From: a virus
Length of the DNA stretch: 64,000 nt
Virus record (IMG/VR): IMGVR_UViG_3300027969_002881
Span: 1-64,000 of that record
Direction: 5' to 3' (one strand)
The notes under the pieces are model-generated. The model saw nothing but the letters and a program-made list of their open reading frames with translations, was not told the origin of the DNA and searched no databases. Shown in pieces: positions 34,307-42,397 of this stretch (position 1 is the stretch's first letter; each line of letters starts with the position of its first letter). Made by a program: the position numbers and the translations under genes.

Positions 34307-35494
34307 ATGGAACTTTTTAATCCACATTCCAATGATTGGTTGAAAAATAAATTTTCAATTTATAATGATCTCCGTAGTCGCGATACCGCGTATTGGAGCG
34401 ATACCTACAACATGTATATTATAACCAGATATGACGATGTTGTATTTGCGTTACATAATCCTGAAATTTTTTCGTCAGCCTATGGTAATCTTATTGTAGA
34501 GGATTCTCGAAGGTTTAATACAACGCTGGGTGCCAGTGATAATCCCACACATGATTTTCTAAAGAATATTGTAAGAAACGCTTATAGTAAAGACAACATG
34601 GATAGGATTACCTCATGCTTCTCTTATCATGCACGTCGATTATTATCGGATAAAGATAATCTAAATCTGTCAGATGTAATATCAGAGTTAAGTGCATGGT
34701 GTGTTGCAGAAATAATAAATTTTCCCTATGACAAAAAAGAAGTAGTGGATTTAATTATTGATATACAAAAGAAATCTAGTTTAGCAACAAACACTGATAT
34801 CGATGATAGTTCATATAAAAAATTTAGGCACATTTTAAAGAAACTATGGGTTTCTAAGACAGAGCCACATGGGCCGGGAATTTATAATGAGTTTTATTAC
34901 AATGATTCCATGGACCTTGATCCCGATGAACAGCACCCTAGATCTTCGTTGTTCATAGGACCTATAATCTCAGGAGCAAGTTCACTGGCTGGTGGATTAC
35001 AGTTTCTTACTTTAGATTTGTGTAGAAGCGGTAAATTACATAATTTATTAAATGACAAGTCACTAATACATTCTGCGGTAAATGAATCTTTGAGGTACAA
35101 TGCAAGTACAGGTAGGTTTAGTAGAACCGTTAATTCAGAGGTAGAATTACATGGCGTCAAATTAATGGCTGGCGACCGAGTTGCATTATGCCTGGATTCT
35201 GCCAATAGGGATCCTAGTGCTTTTACAAATCCAGATGTTTTTGATTTAGGTCGCCAGGGATCTAAATCCCTAGCTTTTGGGCACGGTATGCATGCCTGTA
35301 TTGCATTATCAATATCTAAAAACATTATGTCAACTTGGCTGGAATTGTTGTTTGATATATTTGGCAATTACCGCATAACGACATTGGACTCCGAGCTAGA
35401 ATATCTAATGACAGCATCCGGAAACAACGATTTGTTAACTAACCTACACCTAGAAAAGACGCAGAATATCACGAATAGTAATTCCTCAGCATAA
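34307..35494 (+). CDS. Cytochrome P450
   Basis: 395 residues, typical bacterial CYP length. ExxR is seen as E260-S-L-R263. The heme loop is FGHGMHAC at 324-331 with C331 as the heme ligand; the usual Gly two residues on is Ala (CIA). The helix-C region DNPTHDFLKNIVRNAY and the PERF-like segment NRDPSAFTNPDVFDLGR fit. The I-helix region (IISGASSLAGGL, 219-230) lacks the normal acid-Thr pair, so oxygen activation may differ. Soluble, no membrane anchor. No ferredoxin partner seen in the window. A P450 is very unusual for a tailed phage. Confidence 0.88.
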   Translation: MELFNPHSNDWLKNKFSIYNDLRSRDTAYWSDTYNMYIITRYDDVVFALHNPEIFSSAYGNLIVEDSRRFNTTLGASDNPTHDFLKNIVRNAYSKDNMDRITSCFSYHARRLLSDKDNLNLSDVISELSAWCVAEIINFPYDKKEVVDLIIDIQKKSSLATNTDIDDSSYKKFRHILKKLWVSKTEPHGPGIYNEFYYNDSMDLDPDEQHPRSSLFIGPIISGASSLAGGLQFLTLDLCRSGKLHNLLNDKSLIHSAVNESLRYNASTGRFSRTVNSEVELHGVKLMAGDRVALCLDSANRDPSAFTNPDVFDLGRQGSKSLAFGHGMHACIALSISKNIMSTWLELLFDIFGNYRITTLDSELEYLMTASGNNDLLTNLHLEKTQNITNSNSSA

Positions 35495-35497
35495 ATA
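35490..35497 (+). promoter_or_regulatory. Possible late promoter octamer CATAAATA
   Basis: One mismatch to TATAAATA, overlapping the P450 stop. Predicted +1 near 35503; AAGGAG at 35517-35522 follows before ATG 35528. Confidence 0.4.
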
Positions 35498-35527
35498 TAT
35501 ATAGTAACTAACCCCTAAGGAGATTAT

Positions 35528-35845
35528 ATGTTTTTAGTAACTAGAACACAAGTCAGACCCAACACGTCTGTAGAATTTTTTGGTCAAGATAATTCTGCTA
35601 TAACGCCCGAAGCTATCGCCCATATGCGTGAGAATTATATCACTACCGGCAAACAAATTAATTCTGATCGAATTGTATCAGAAGATGGATTAACTTTGAC
35701 TGTCGCTACGATTTGGCAATCAGAGGAAGCATTTAACGACTATAGAAATGACCAATTCGTAGTAGACAATCTAATTAACGTTAGCAACGCTTATTGCCAA
35801 GCTAATGGTATTGCTTCTACATTAGTCGGCAAAGAACAATTATAA
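35528..35845 (+). CDS. ABM-like alpha/beta-barrel protein
   Basis: 105 residues, size and pattern of dimeric alpha/beta-barrel (antibiotic biosynthesis monooxygenase-like) proteins: a first strand MFLVTRTQV, a helix, TLTVATIWQSEEAFNDYRND as the typical W-x-s-x-e-a-f segment, then a C-terminal helix. Family members oxidise polycyclic substrates or shape intermediates. The match is by pattern only. Strong AAGGAG site. Confidence 0.55.
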   Translation: MFLVTRTQVRPNTSVEFFGQDNSAITPEAIAHMRENYITTGKQINSDRIVSEDGLTLTVATIWQSEEAFNDYRNDQFVVDNLINVSNAYCQANGIASTLVGKEQL

Positions 35846-35860
35846 AATAATATTCCCGCA

Positions 35861-36820
35861 TTGTTTTCTGTATTTGATCAGCATCATATTTTTGTTGTGT
35901 TCAATCCTGGAAGTGGCGGGAATTTCCTTGCCGGAATCATTAACAACTTACTTAATTCAAATTTAACAGACTTAGATATATCCTCGACTGGCAGCAGTCA
36001 TACTGTATTGCGTGACAAATCAACTGGCACAGATTATCTATCATTTGGCACATTAATGGAGGAACATGACTCATTTAAGTCTGAAGAAGATCGTGAGCTG
36101 TTCTATCTAGAAAATATCAAGAAAACATATACATCGGAAAATAATAAACCCGAAGTTATATGGACACATGATTTTACAAACATTCCTCTTTACCGTAAAT
36201 ATTTTAAAAATTCTAAGATATTGGTTATTAACAATACATCACATGATGAACAGTTGACTGCACTGTTTATGTTGGCTAAGAAAACTCTTTTAGACAAAAA
36301 TTGCCTGTTGCCTATGTCAAGAGCCACATGGGAAATTGTCATGGAGAGATGGTCGATACATTGTATGAAGCAATTATTGCTGTTCAAGAACAGTGATGAT
36401 GCTATCAAAATGGTAAACGATCGTTTCAATGCTGAGTACAACAATGACCTACACTATGCAACTATAAGAATGATACTGGGCTTTTATGGCATGTTACACT
36501 TAGTAGAAGAAGTTCCAGCACAAAGAAGTGTATATGAATATGTTATATATCCTGCTACAAAAACAACAGGAAAAAGATTAGATCATTATGTCGACGATGA
36601 GTGTGTAATATTACCATACAACTATCTTTCCACTGGTGACTATGAGTTATTAGTTGAAAAGATATCTGCAACATTAGAACGACCACTGAACAGTGATGAG
36701 CTGGGTTACATTAGATCGTCTTTTGATAGGTATAGGTCGTGTCAAGATCAACTATTATTATCAAACCCCAAGAGTTACTATAAAAATTTAAGAGCCGCTG
36801 TATTAAATAAAGTACAATGA
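35861..36820 (+). CDS. Sulfotransferase-like P-loop protein, TTG start
   Basis: About 319 residues. FVVFNPGSGGNFLAGII near 12-28 resembles the PAPS 5'-phosphosulfate loop of sulfotransferases, and ILVINNTSHDEQLTALFM near 120 could be the 3'-phosphate segment. No ATG fits; TTG 35861 is used but lacks a good ribosome site, so the exact start is uncertain. It would add sulfate to a sugar or lipid. A different P-loop fold is possible. Confidence 0.5.
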   Translation: MFSVFDQHHIFVVFNPGSGGNFLAGIINNLLNSNLTDLDISSTGSSHTVLRDKSTGTDYLSFGTLMEEHDSFKSEEDRELFYLENIKKTYTSENNKPEVIWTHDFTNIPLYRKYFKNSKILVINNTSHDEQLTALFMLAKKTLLDKNCLLPMSRATWEIVMERWSIHCMKQLLLFKNSDDAIKMVNDRFNAEYNNDLHYATIRMILGFYGMLHLVEEVPAQRSVYEYVIYPATKTTGKRLDHYVDDECVILPYNYLSTGDYELLVEKISATLERPLNSDELGYIRSSFDRYRSCQDQLLLSNPKSYYKNLRAAVLNKVQ

Positions 36821-38055
36821 ACAAAACGGACCTAGGATATTACACCGTAAATGGTGTAAGTTTCAACACCAATAAAGTCGCGGCCATTTTAGAAGCACAA
36901 AGAGTAGGTGCCGATATAGAATGGCATTTCCATGATACAATCTTTAATTCTGTCGACTGGACTAAAGAACCTGAACCCTCACTGGACATGATGTACGAAG
37001 CCAGGGCGCGGCAAATCAGAGAAAAATATGATTATGTTATTGTATTTTGCAGCGGTGGTGCAGACAGTACGAATGTGATTAGAACATTTATGAATCATAA
37101 CATTCATGTTGACGAAGTTGTTGCAATGATTCCAGAATCTGGTCTAAACAACTATGATTCCAATGACAAAGATTTATCACCAACAAATCTGATGTCAGAA
37201 ACAAAATATGCACAATACCCAATTTTACATGAAGTATCTACACGTAGTCCAAGAACAAAAATTACGGTTATTGATATATTTAAAAATGTAGAGGCTGCAG
37301 AATCCGACTCGTGGATATTTGAAACTGAGGGTGATATGATCGATCTAGTAAGCCATAGTTATGGCAAATTAGATTCTGTGCCGCACTTAGTTGATATGGC
37401 GGAACGTGGTGTAAGTATTGCCGCTGTATGGGGTACAGATAAGCCGATTATTTCATTTATAGGTGATACTGTTGCTACTGTACTTGCAGATGGTCCCGCA
37501 TATCTGCCCAAATATCCGTTTAAAACAGCGTATCCAAATGTAGACAGAGTACTATTCTATTGGTCACATGATATGCCAGAATTAATGGTCAAACAGGCAC
37601 ATGTTGTTGCTAGAGAATTATTAAAGCCTGAAAATATAGCAGTTTATCAGGCTTGTATTGATATGACAAATTTCAGTAAAAGGCCACAGGTTGTAAATTC
37701 TGCAGATGATATTATTTCAAATATGCACAAGCCAAAATTTAATCCTGCAGGATACTATTCACCTAAGACAATTTTCCAACGTGGCATAGTACCATTTGTA
37801 TATCCAACAACCTGGGATAATAAAGTATTCCAAGTTAATAAATTTGATCTCACACAGACCTTCCTACCTGCGTTCGCAAGCTGGGTTTCAGAATTACATC
37901 TAGGGTCTAGGATAACTCAATTAATAGAAAGCGATTTCAAATCGTTCTATTCACAAATTTCACCAAAATACCTGAATCCAAATAAGTCAGGTTTTAGAAT
38001 GTGTGTTAAAATATTTCCTATTGGAAATAAATACAACTTTAAAAAGAAACTATGA
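36817..38055 (+). CDS. PP-loop ATPase-like protein, second of pair
   Basis: 412 residues. LGYYTVNGVSFNTNK then VFCSGGADSTNVIRTF carry the PP-loop. Shares its N-terminal and internal pattern with the 33142 protein, so they arose by duplication. ATGA overlaps on both sides keep it in the operon. Possible asparagine-synthase-like or amide-forming ligase; no glutaminase domain is present. Confidence 0.72.
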   Translation: MNKTDLGYYTVNGVSFNTNKVAAILEAQRVGADIEWHFHDTIFNSVDWTKEPEPSLDMMYEARARQIREKYDYVIVFCSGGADSTNVIRTFMNHNIHVDEVVAMIPESGLNNYDSNDKDLSPTNLMSETKYAQYPILHEVSTRSPRTKITVIDIFKNVEAAESDSWIFETEGDMIDLVSHSYGKLDSVPHLVDMAERGVSIAAVWGTDKPIISFIGDTVATVLADGPAYLPKYPFKTAYPNVDRVLFYWSHDMPELMVKQAHVVARELLKPENIAVYQACIDMTNFSKRPQVVNSADDIISNMHKPKFNPAGYYSPKTIFQRGIVPFVYPTTWDNKVFQVNKFDLTQTFLPAFASWVSELHLGSRITQLIESDFKSFYSQISPKYLNPNKSGFRMCVKIFPIGNKYNFKKKL

Positions 38056-38996
38056 AACAATTTAAAAAATTATTACTGTCATCTGTGCTGGCATTATCTA
38101 CACTGTTGTCTCATGCAGAACCCATCAAGTTAATAGTACCAGTGGCACCTGGCGGACTGGTAGACAATCTTGCCAGACTAGTTGCACCTGAACTAGCTAA
38201 AAAACTCAACACCACTATTGTAGTGGAAAATAAAGTAGGTGCCAGCGGATCTATTGGTACTGCATTCGTTGCAGGATCTGCTGCCAACGGTCAGACATTG
38301 GTAATAGGTAATAGCGGCACAATTAATGTGTACCCCATGTTGAATCCTGGCTTTGATGGATACAATTCAAAATCTTTTGTACCTGTATGTTTAATCGGTG
38401 GAGGCCCATTGGTATTAACTGCCAGTGGAGAAATACCTGCAACTAATTTAAAGGAATTACTGCAATACTTTAAAGAAAACCCAACTGCGGCAAGCTGGGC
38501 AAGTCCAGGAGTTGGAACACCACCGCACCTATTAGGCGAACAATTAAAATTTCAGTATAATATAAATTCCATGGTACATGTTCTTTACAAGGGCATGGCA
38601 CCAGCAGTGGCGGATGTTATAGGTAACAGAGTATCGTTGATGTTTGATCTATATGGTCCACAAATGGCGGGTCTAATTAATACGGGTAAATTAAAACCTA
38701 TCTTTGTAACAGACAGTAAACCTTTGGGAAATATCAGTGCCGCACCAGATGCATCTTTTCACGTAAGGGGCTGGCAAGGTTTATTTGTACCGGCAAGCAC
38801 TCCAGAATCAGTGTTAACAAAATTGCGGTCAGCTTGTGAAAGTGCCGTCAATGAATCTACAGTCAAGGACCAATTAGTTACACTAGGAACTCCGCCATTA
38901 AATATCAAGCCCAGTGATGCACAAAGCTACATTGACAATGATACTAAGAGATGGACTACCATTATTAATAGATTAGACCTCAAAGAAAAGAAATAA
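38052..38996 (+). CDS. Bug/TctC-family periplasmic solute-binding protein
   Basis: 314 residues. Signal peptide MKQFKKLLLSSVLALSTLLS with likely cleavage after SHA. IKLIVPVAPGGLVDNLARLV is the diagnostic Bug N-terminus, and ENKVGASGSIGTAFVAGSA and ASPGVGTPPHLLGEQ fit the ligand cleft. Bug proteins bind carboxylates for tripartite tricarboxylate transporters and are hugely expanded in Betaproteobacteria. A phage copy is unusual and could retune nutrient uptake or act as a carrier in this operon. ATGA overlap with the PP-loop gene. Confidence 0.92.
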   Translation: MKQFKKLLLSSVLALSTLLSHAEPIKLIVPVAPGGLVDNLARLVAPELAKKLNTTIVVENKVGASGSIGTAFVAGSAANGQTLVIGNSGTINVYPMLNPGFDGYNSKSFVPVCLIGGGPLVLTASGEIPATNLKELLQYFKENPTAASWASPGVGTPPHLLGEQLKFQYNINSMVHVLYKGMAPAVADVIGNRVSLMFDLYGPQMAGLINTGKLKPIFVTDSKPLGNISAAPDASFHVRGWQGLFVPASTPESVLTKLRSACESAVNESTVKDQLVTLGTPPLNIKPSDAQSYIDNDTKRWTTIINRLDLKEKK

Positions 38997-39001
38997 ACTT
39001 T

Positions 39002-39928
39002 ATGAGCTTTGCATTTATTTTTCCAGGACACGGATCCGAAATGGCAGTAATGTTGGATTCATTGTCTTCAAGACAGGAAGTAAAGGATACTTTACAGGAA
39101 GCATCTGACATACTAGGGAGAGACTTCAATAAAATAATTGAAGAAGGATTACAAACATCCTTTTCCTTGCTACCAACAGCGGCGCCCGCCATGCTCACTG
39201 CTGGTGTTGCTGGATTTCGGGCATGGCAGGCATCCGGAGGACAACAACCTAGCATTGTTGCCGGACACAGTCATGGAGAATATTCTGCGTTAGTAGCATC
39301 TGGTGTTCTTTCTTTTAAAGATGCACTGGAAGCAGTTCAATATCGTGCAACACTCATGCAGGCCATCAAAGGCAGCATGGCTGCTGTAATAGGGCTCAGT
39401 GCTGTTAAGGTCTTAGAGTTATGCGCTAATATTAGAGATGAAACGGGAAAAGTTGTTGAAGCTATTAACTTTAACGCACCAGGACAAATATTAATTTCAG
39501 GCGACAAAGAGGCAGTAGAGTCAGCCATTATTGCCGCTGATGCCGCAGGGGCAAAAATAACTCGTAGACTGGGACTTGCTGTTCCTGCACATTCTTCCTT
39601 ATTAAGACCAGTTTCAACAAAGCTACACGAGTACTTTCAACAAATAGAGTTCCGCACTCCGTTGATACCTATTATTAATAATGTTGATGTTGCTGTACTA
39701 ACCAATCCAATAGATATCAAAGATGCAATGGCTAGACAAGTTTCAAGGCCTGTTCGCTGGCAGAAAATTATAGAATCAATGTCGTCTCAGGGAATTAAAC
39801 AAGTGGTTCAATGTGGGCCTGGTAATGTTCTACATGAGTTGACTATACGTATTGATAAAAACCTACACAGTATGGCTATTGTGGATGAATTAACTCTCAA
39901 CGAAGTTCTGCGAACTTTAAATACATGA
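39002..39928 (+). CDS. fabD: Malonyl-CoA:ACP acyltransferase
   Basis: 308 residues, full FabD length. The nucleophile is S90 in GHSHGEYSALV (usually GHSLGE) and the partner is H197 in AVPAHSSLL. FPGHGS replaces the usual FPGQGS. FNAPGQILISG and QCGPGNVL also match. It loads malonyl (or another acyl) onto acyl carrier protein. No ketosynthase or carrier protein is seen, so it would rely on host partners or act on a different acyl donor. Very unusual in a phage. Confidence 0.93.
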   Translation: MSFAFIFPGHGSEMAVMLDSLSSRQEVKDTLQEASDILGRDFNKIIEEGLQTSFSLLPTAAPAMLTAGVAGFRAWQASGGQQPSIVAGHSHGEYSALVASGVLSFKDALEAVQYRATLMQAIKGSMAAVIGLSAVKVLELCANIRDETGKVVEAINFNAPGQILISGDKEAVESAIIAADAAGAKITRRLGLAVPAHSSLLRPVSTKLHEYFQQIEFRTPLIPIINNVDVAVLTNPIDIKDAMARQVSRPVRWQKIIESMSSQGIKQVVQCGPGNVLHELTIRIDKNLHSMAIVDELTLNEVLRTLNT

Positions 39929-40647
39929 CCAAAGAAAAATTAATTGACCTCTTTACTACGACAGGCTATGACGTTTTTAAAAATATTGTAGATGTTAAAC
40001 TTATAGAATCAATTAATAGAAAAGTAGATCTATTGGTGCCGCATCGTGGTCATGCCATGGATCACAAATACTACCCTGCTGATAAAGTAGCGGAATGTAA
40101 TGATCTGGCAGTGTGGTGGAGTCAAGAACTAAGCGGGTGGCCAGAGGTTCAAGAGATTACTCGTCAACTTATTGATGTAATTGGAGTAATGTTCGACGAA
40201 CCTAGCTCGTACATTGCAGACATCATTACCAATGAACCAGGTAATACGCATATCAAACCTCACATAGACAGTCCTTACCGATTCCCCAAATGGTGGAATG
40301 AAGATGAATTACTGGGCGTACAATGTATATTGCCATTGTGTGAATTCACCAAAGAGAATGGCAGTACTGGAGTGCTACCAAATAGTCATAATACTCGCTG
40401 GGTAGTCAAAGATAGTTATGCCGGAAAGTACAATGAAGAATTTTTGGCGGGTGTGGACCAACCAAAAATGGCACCAGGTGACGCACTAATTTATCATCCA
40501 CGCACACTTCACAGCACAATGCCAAATAATACTGATGTTCCACGTAGAGCTTTGCTTATCCATATAACCAGCAAAGAAATGGCTCGCCTGTTAAAATTGG
40601 AAGATACAATTTGGCAAGAAGAATCAAAAAAGATGTCATCTGTGTAA
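39925..40647 (+). CDS. PhyH-type Fe(II)/2-oxoglutarate dioxygenase
   Basis: 240 residues. H113-I-D115 in KPHIDSPYRF and H196 in HPRTLHSTMPN form the iron triad, with R207/R208 likely binding 2-oxoglutarate. GDALIYHPRTLHS is the typical second half. These enzymes hydroxylate acyl chains, amino acids or natural products. Last gene of the P450 operon; ATGA overlap with fabD. Confidence 0.85.
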   Translation: MTKEKLIDLFTTTGYDVFKNIVDVKLIESINRKVDLLVPHRGHAMDHKYYPADKVAECNDLAVWWSQELSGWPEVQEITRQLIDVIGVMFDEPSSYIADIITNEPGNTHIKPHIDSPYRFPKWWNEDELLGVQCILPLCEFTKENGSTGVLPNSHNTRWVVKDSYAGKYNEEFLAGVDQPKMAPGDALIYHPRTLHSTMPNNTDVPRRALLIHITSKEMARLLKLEDTIWQEESKKMSSV

Positions 40648-40727
40648 ACGAAATACCGAGCTGCCGCGTTATATATATGTAGGGACAAAAATGTCACTAT
40701 AGTTCATTAATCAAAAGGAAACTTAAA

Positions 40728-41024
40728 ATGAAAAATCTTATCGCTACACTAATCGTTGCAGTTGCCGCAACATCTGCTTTTGCTCAAGCACCTGCTAAGA
40801 CAGAAGAAATTAAGAAGCCTGCTGCCGCTACAGCAGCCGCTCCTGCACCTGCTACACCAAAGGAAATGCCTAAGGTTGATAAGCCAAAGACAAAAGCTGA
40901 AAAAGAAGCTGAGGCAAAGGCAGCTAAACCAGCAGACACTAAAAGTGCTACACCTGCACCAGCACCTGCTGTCAAAGCAGACGAAAAGGCTCCTGCTAAG
41001 CCTGCCACAGCACCAACTAAGTAA
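40728..41024 (+). CDS. Secreted Ala/Pro/Lys-rich protein
   Basis: 98 residues. Signal peptide MKNLIATLIVAVAATSAFA, then low-complexity Ala-Pro-Lys-Glu repeats to the end. AAAGGAAA lies before the ATG. Such short exported proteins are common in Burkholderiales-type bacteria, so this may be of host origin. Role unknown; could coat or charge the periplasm. Confidence 0.75.
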   Translation: MKNLIATLIVAVAATSAFAQAPAKTEEIKKPAAATAAAPAPATPKEMPKVDKPKTKAEKEAEAKAAKPADTKSATPAPAPAVKADEKAPAKPATAPTK

Positions 41025-41208
41025 TTTAGAATTAAACGATGAAGACTATGATGGTGGTTCCGACGACATAGTTCTTCATTGTGGCTACGTTAGACCTAGA
41101 CTTATTACTGTTGATTTAGACAATGATGATGTCAGTGATTATGTAGCACAGAGATTGGCAATAGCCCGTGAAAAGGCTATGATGGCATATAAAGAAAAAT
41201 GGGCTTAA
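41020..41208 (+). CDS. Orphan reading frame without a start codon
   Basis: A protein-like frame (DEDYDGGSDDIVLHCGYVRP, then a helix ending AREKAMMAYKEKWA) runs to TAA 41208, but no ATG, GTG or TTG precedes it outside the upstream gene except a late TTG near 41155. The upstream gene ends in another frame at 41024. It may be a gene that lost its 5' end when the secreted-protein gene arrived, use a rare start, or be reached by a +1 shift at the AAG-TAA stop. Confidence 0.4.
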   Translation, partial: SNLELNDEDYDGGSDDIVLHCGYVRPRLITVDLDNDDVSDYVAQRLAIAREKAMMAYKEKWA

Positions 41209-41224
41209 TTGCCCATTTTCTTTT
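41196..41224 (+). terminator. Intrinsic terminator
   Basis: Nine-base-pair stem AAAATGGGC (41196-41204) / GCCCATTTT (41211-41219), six-base loop carrying the TAA stop, then CTTTT. It ends transcription before the early-type promoter at 41226. Confidence 0.75.
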
Positions 41225-41225
41225 A

Positions 41226-41254
41226 TTGACACAAATTGATTTTGGTGCTATAAT
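41226..41254 (+). promoter_or_regulatory. Sigma70-type promoter TTGACA-17-TATAAT
   Basis: -35 41226-41231 within TTGACACAAATTG, -10 41249-41254. The ATG at 41260 is six bases past the -10, at the expected +1, so this message is probably leaderless. Confidence 0.8.
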
Positions 41255-41259
41255 ATAGC

Positions 41260-41502
41260 ATGACTAAAGAAAAAGTAAACGATATTATTCAATGGTCCGG
41301 TGCGTTTTTTATCACAGCCGGACACGTTCTTAATACACTTGGTAGCTCATATCACCAGGATCTGTGGAACATTGCGGCATTTGCAGTTGGAACAACCTTG
41401 TTCCTAACATGGACAATCCGTGTTGTAAATAAGCCACAGATGGCTGTGAATATAGCCGCACTGGCTACGATGGCTGTGGGCTTGTATAAAGCCTTTAATT
41501 GA
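41260..41502 (+). CDS. Small membrane protein, leaderless
   Basis: 80 residues. Three hydrophobic stretches (WSGAFFITAGHVLNTLG, IAAFAVGTTLFLTWTI, AVNIAALATMAVGLY). No Shine-Dalgarno is possible between promoter and ATG. The stop TGA is also part of the next promoter's -35. Function unknown. Confidence 0.65.
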   Translation: MTKEKVNDIIQWSGAFFITAGHVLNTLGSSYHQDLWNIAAFAVGTTLFLTWTIRVVNKPQMAVNIAALATMAVGLYKAFN

Positions 41503-41557
41503 CACAAATTGGTTTTGGCGTTATAATACATATATAGTAACAAAACAGGAGCAAAAG
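41499..41557 (+). promoter_or_regulatory. Promoter-leader cassette, copy 1
   Basis: TTGACACAAATTGG -35 region (TTGACA 41499-41504), TATAAT 41522-41527, 17-base spacer, then ACATATATAG and AACAAAACAGGAG. The whole 60-base block recurs at 41836. Confidence 0.8.
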
Positions 41558-41839
41558 ATGTCCTACGTAATCGTTTCCAAAGGCACAGGCCTTATTGTAA
41601 CAGATGGCCCTAATTACACTAAGGCTTACAAAACTTTTAGTGCCGCTAAAGCCACTCGCACTCGTTTGTGCAACAAAGCAGGCTGGAGCGAAAGCGACTT
41701 GAGCATTGTTGCTCGTGAAACTTATCGTGCGCCAGGTAGGATCACTGTTAAGAACTTGATGACTGGCAAATTGGTAGAAATCGATGCTGATACTCCTTGG
41801 GCTTGCCGAGTTGACAGCGAATCTTTTTGGTGTAATTGA
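41558..41839 (+). CDS. Small hypothetical protein
   Basis: 93 residues after AGGAG (41547-41551). MSYVIVSKGTGLIVTDGPNY, then a basic helix and a beta-rich end. The stop TGA overlaps the next -35. Unknown; early-type promoter suggests a host take-over role. Confidence 0.65.
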   Translation: MSYVIVSKGTGLIVTDGPNYTKAYKTFSAAKATRTRLCNKAGWSESDLSIVARETYRAPGRITVKNLMTGKLVEIDADTPWACRVDSESFWCN

Positions 41840-41891
41840 CACAAATTGGCAATTTTGCTACAATACATATATTAACAAAACAGGAGTCAAA
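41836..41891 (+). promoter_or_regulatory. Promoter-leader cassette, copy 2
   Basis: TTGACA 41836-41841, TACAAT 41859-41864, 17-base spacer, then ACATATATTAACAAAACAGG and AGGAG at 41882-41886. Near-repeat of the block at 41499. Confidence 0.8.
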
Positions 41892-42101
41892 ATGACAAAA
41901 TTTTCCATAGTTAAACCCGAACTGATTAAACAAGCCCTTCGTAAGAAAGCAAACGGTCAAAAGCATATTGCTCGTACAAAAATTGTCGAGGTCGCAGAAC
42001 ATATTACAGACGAAGTGGTTACATTTCTGACAGTAGACAATATGAACGAACTTGCTATGGCAGTAGGCGGCACTTATAAAGACGGCAAAATCATATTTTA
42101 A
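41892..42101 (+). CDS. Small hypothetical protein (69 aa)
   Basis: Start ATG 41892 after AGGAG; upstream in-frame ATG codons lie before the promoter and are rejected. MTKFSIVKPELIKQALRKKA, basic, mostly helical. Unknown. Confidence 0.65.
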   Translation: MTKFSIVKPELIKQALRKKANGQKHIARTKIVEVAEHITDEVVTFLTVDNMNELAMAVGGTYKDGKIIF

Positions 42102-42105
42102 TATT

Positions 42106-42366
42106 ATGATTAATATCAACGGATTAACTCATGAACAGGTCGAGATGCTGGATATCATCTGGGGTTTCGACACCAAAGAAGAATACAACGATTGGATGGA
42201 AAACTTGGATATTGAAGAATACAACATGTGCCGTGGCCTGATGGAATTGCTGACTTTGGCTATTCTTGATGAATCTCTTGAGAGCCGAGGCCGGCCGGCA
42301 GATCGCTATAAAGATGCAAACAAAGTTATCAATCAAGTTAAATCAAAGTTGACACAAAATAAATAA
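42106..42366 (+). CDS. Small hypothetical protein
   Basis: 86 residues, acidic. LTHEQVEMLDIIWGFDTKEE is a motif common in small phage proteins. Follows the previous gene by 4 bases. Its last codons contain the next -35. Unknown. Confidence 0.6.
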   Translation: MININGLTHEQVEMLDIIWGFDTKEEYNDWMENLDIEEYNMCRGLMELLTLAILDESLESRGRPADRYKDANKVINQVKSKLTQNK

Positions 42367-42377
42367 TCCATTATAAT
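42349..42377 (+). promoter_or_regulatory. Sigma70-type promoter TTGACA-17-TATAAT
   Basis: -35 42349-42354, -10 42372-42377, overlapping the end of the upstream gene. Confidence 0.8.
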
Positions 42378-42397
42378 ATGGATTGTTAGGAAGAATT

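Noticed and set aside
40670-40700. Terminator or riboswitch before 40728
   Set aside because: Only a 4-5 base stem (GGACA/TGTC) and no T-run.
40756-41019. Upstream part of the +1 frame over the secreted protein gene
   Set aside because: Leu/Gln-rich translation is the shifted reading of Ala/Pro/Lys codons; only the part after about 41020 looks like protein.
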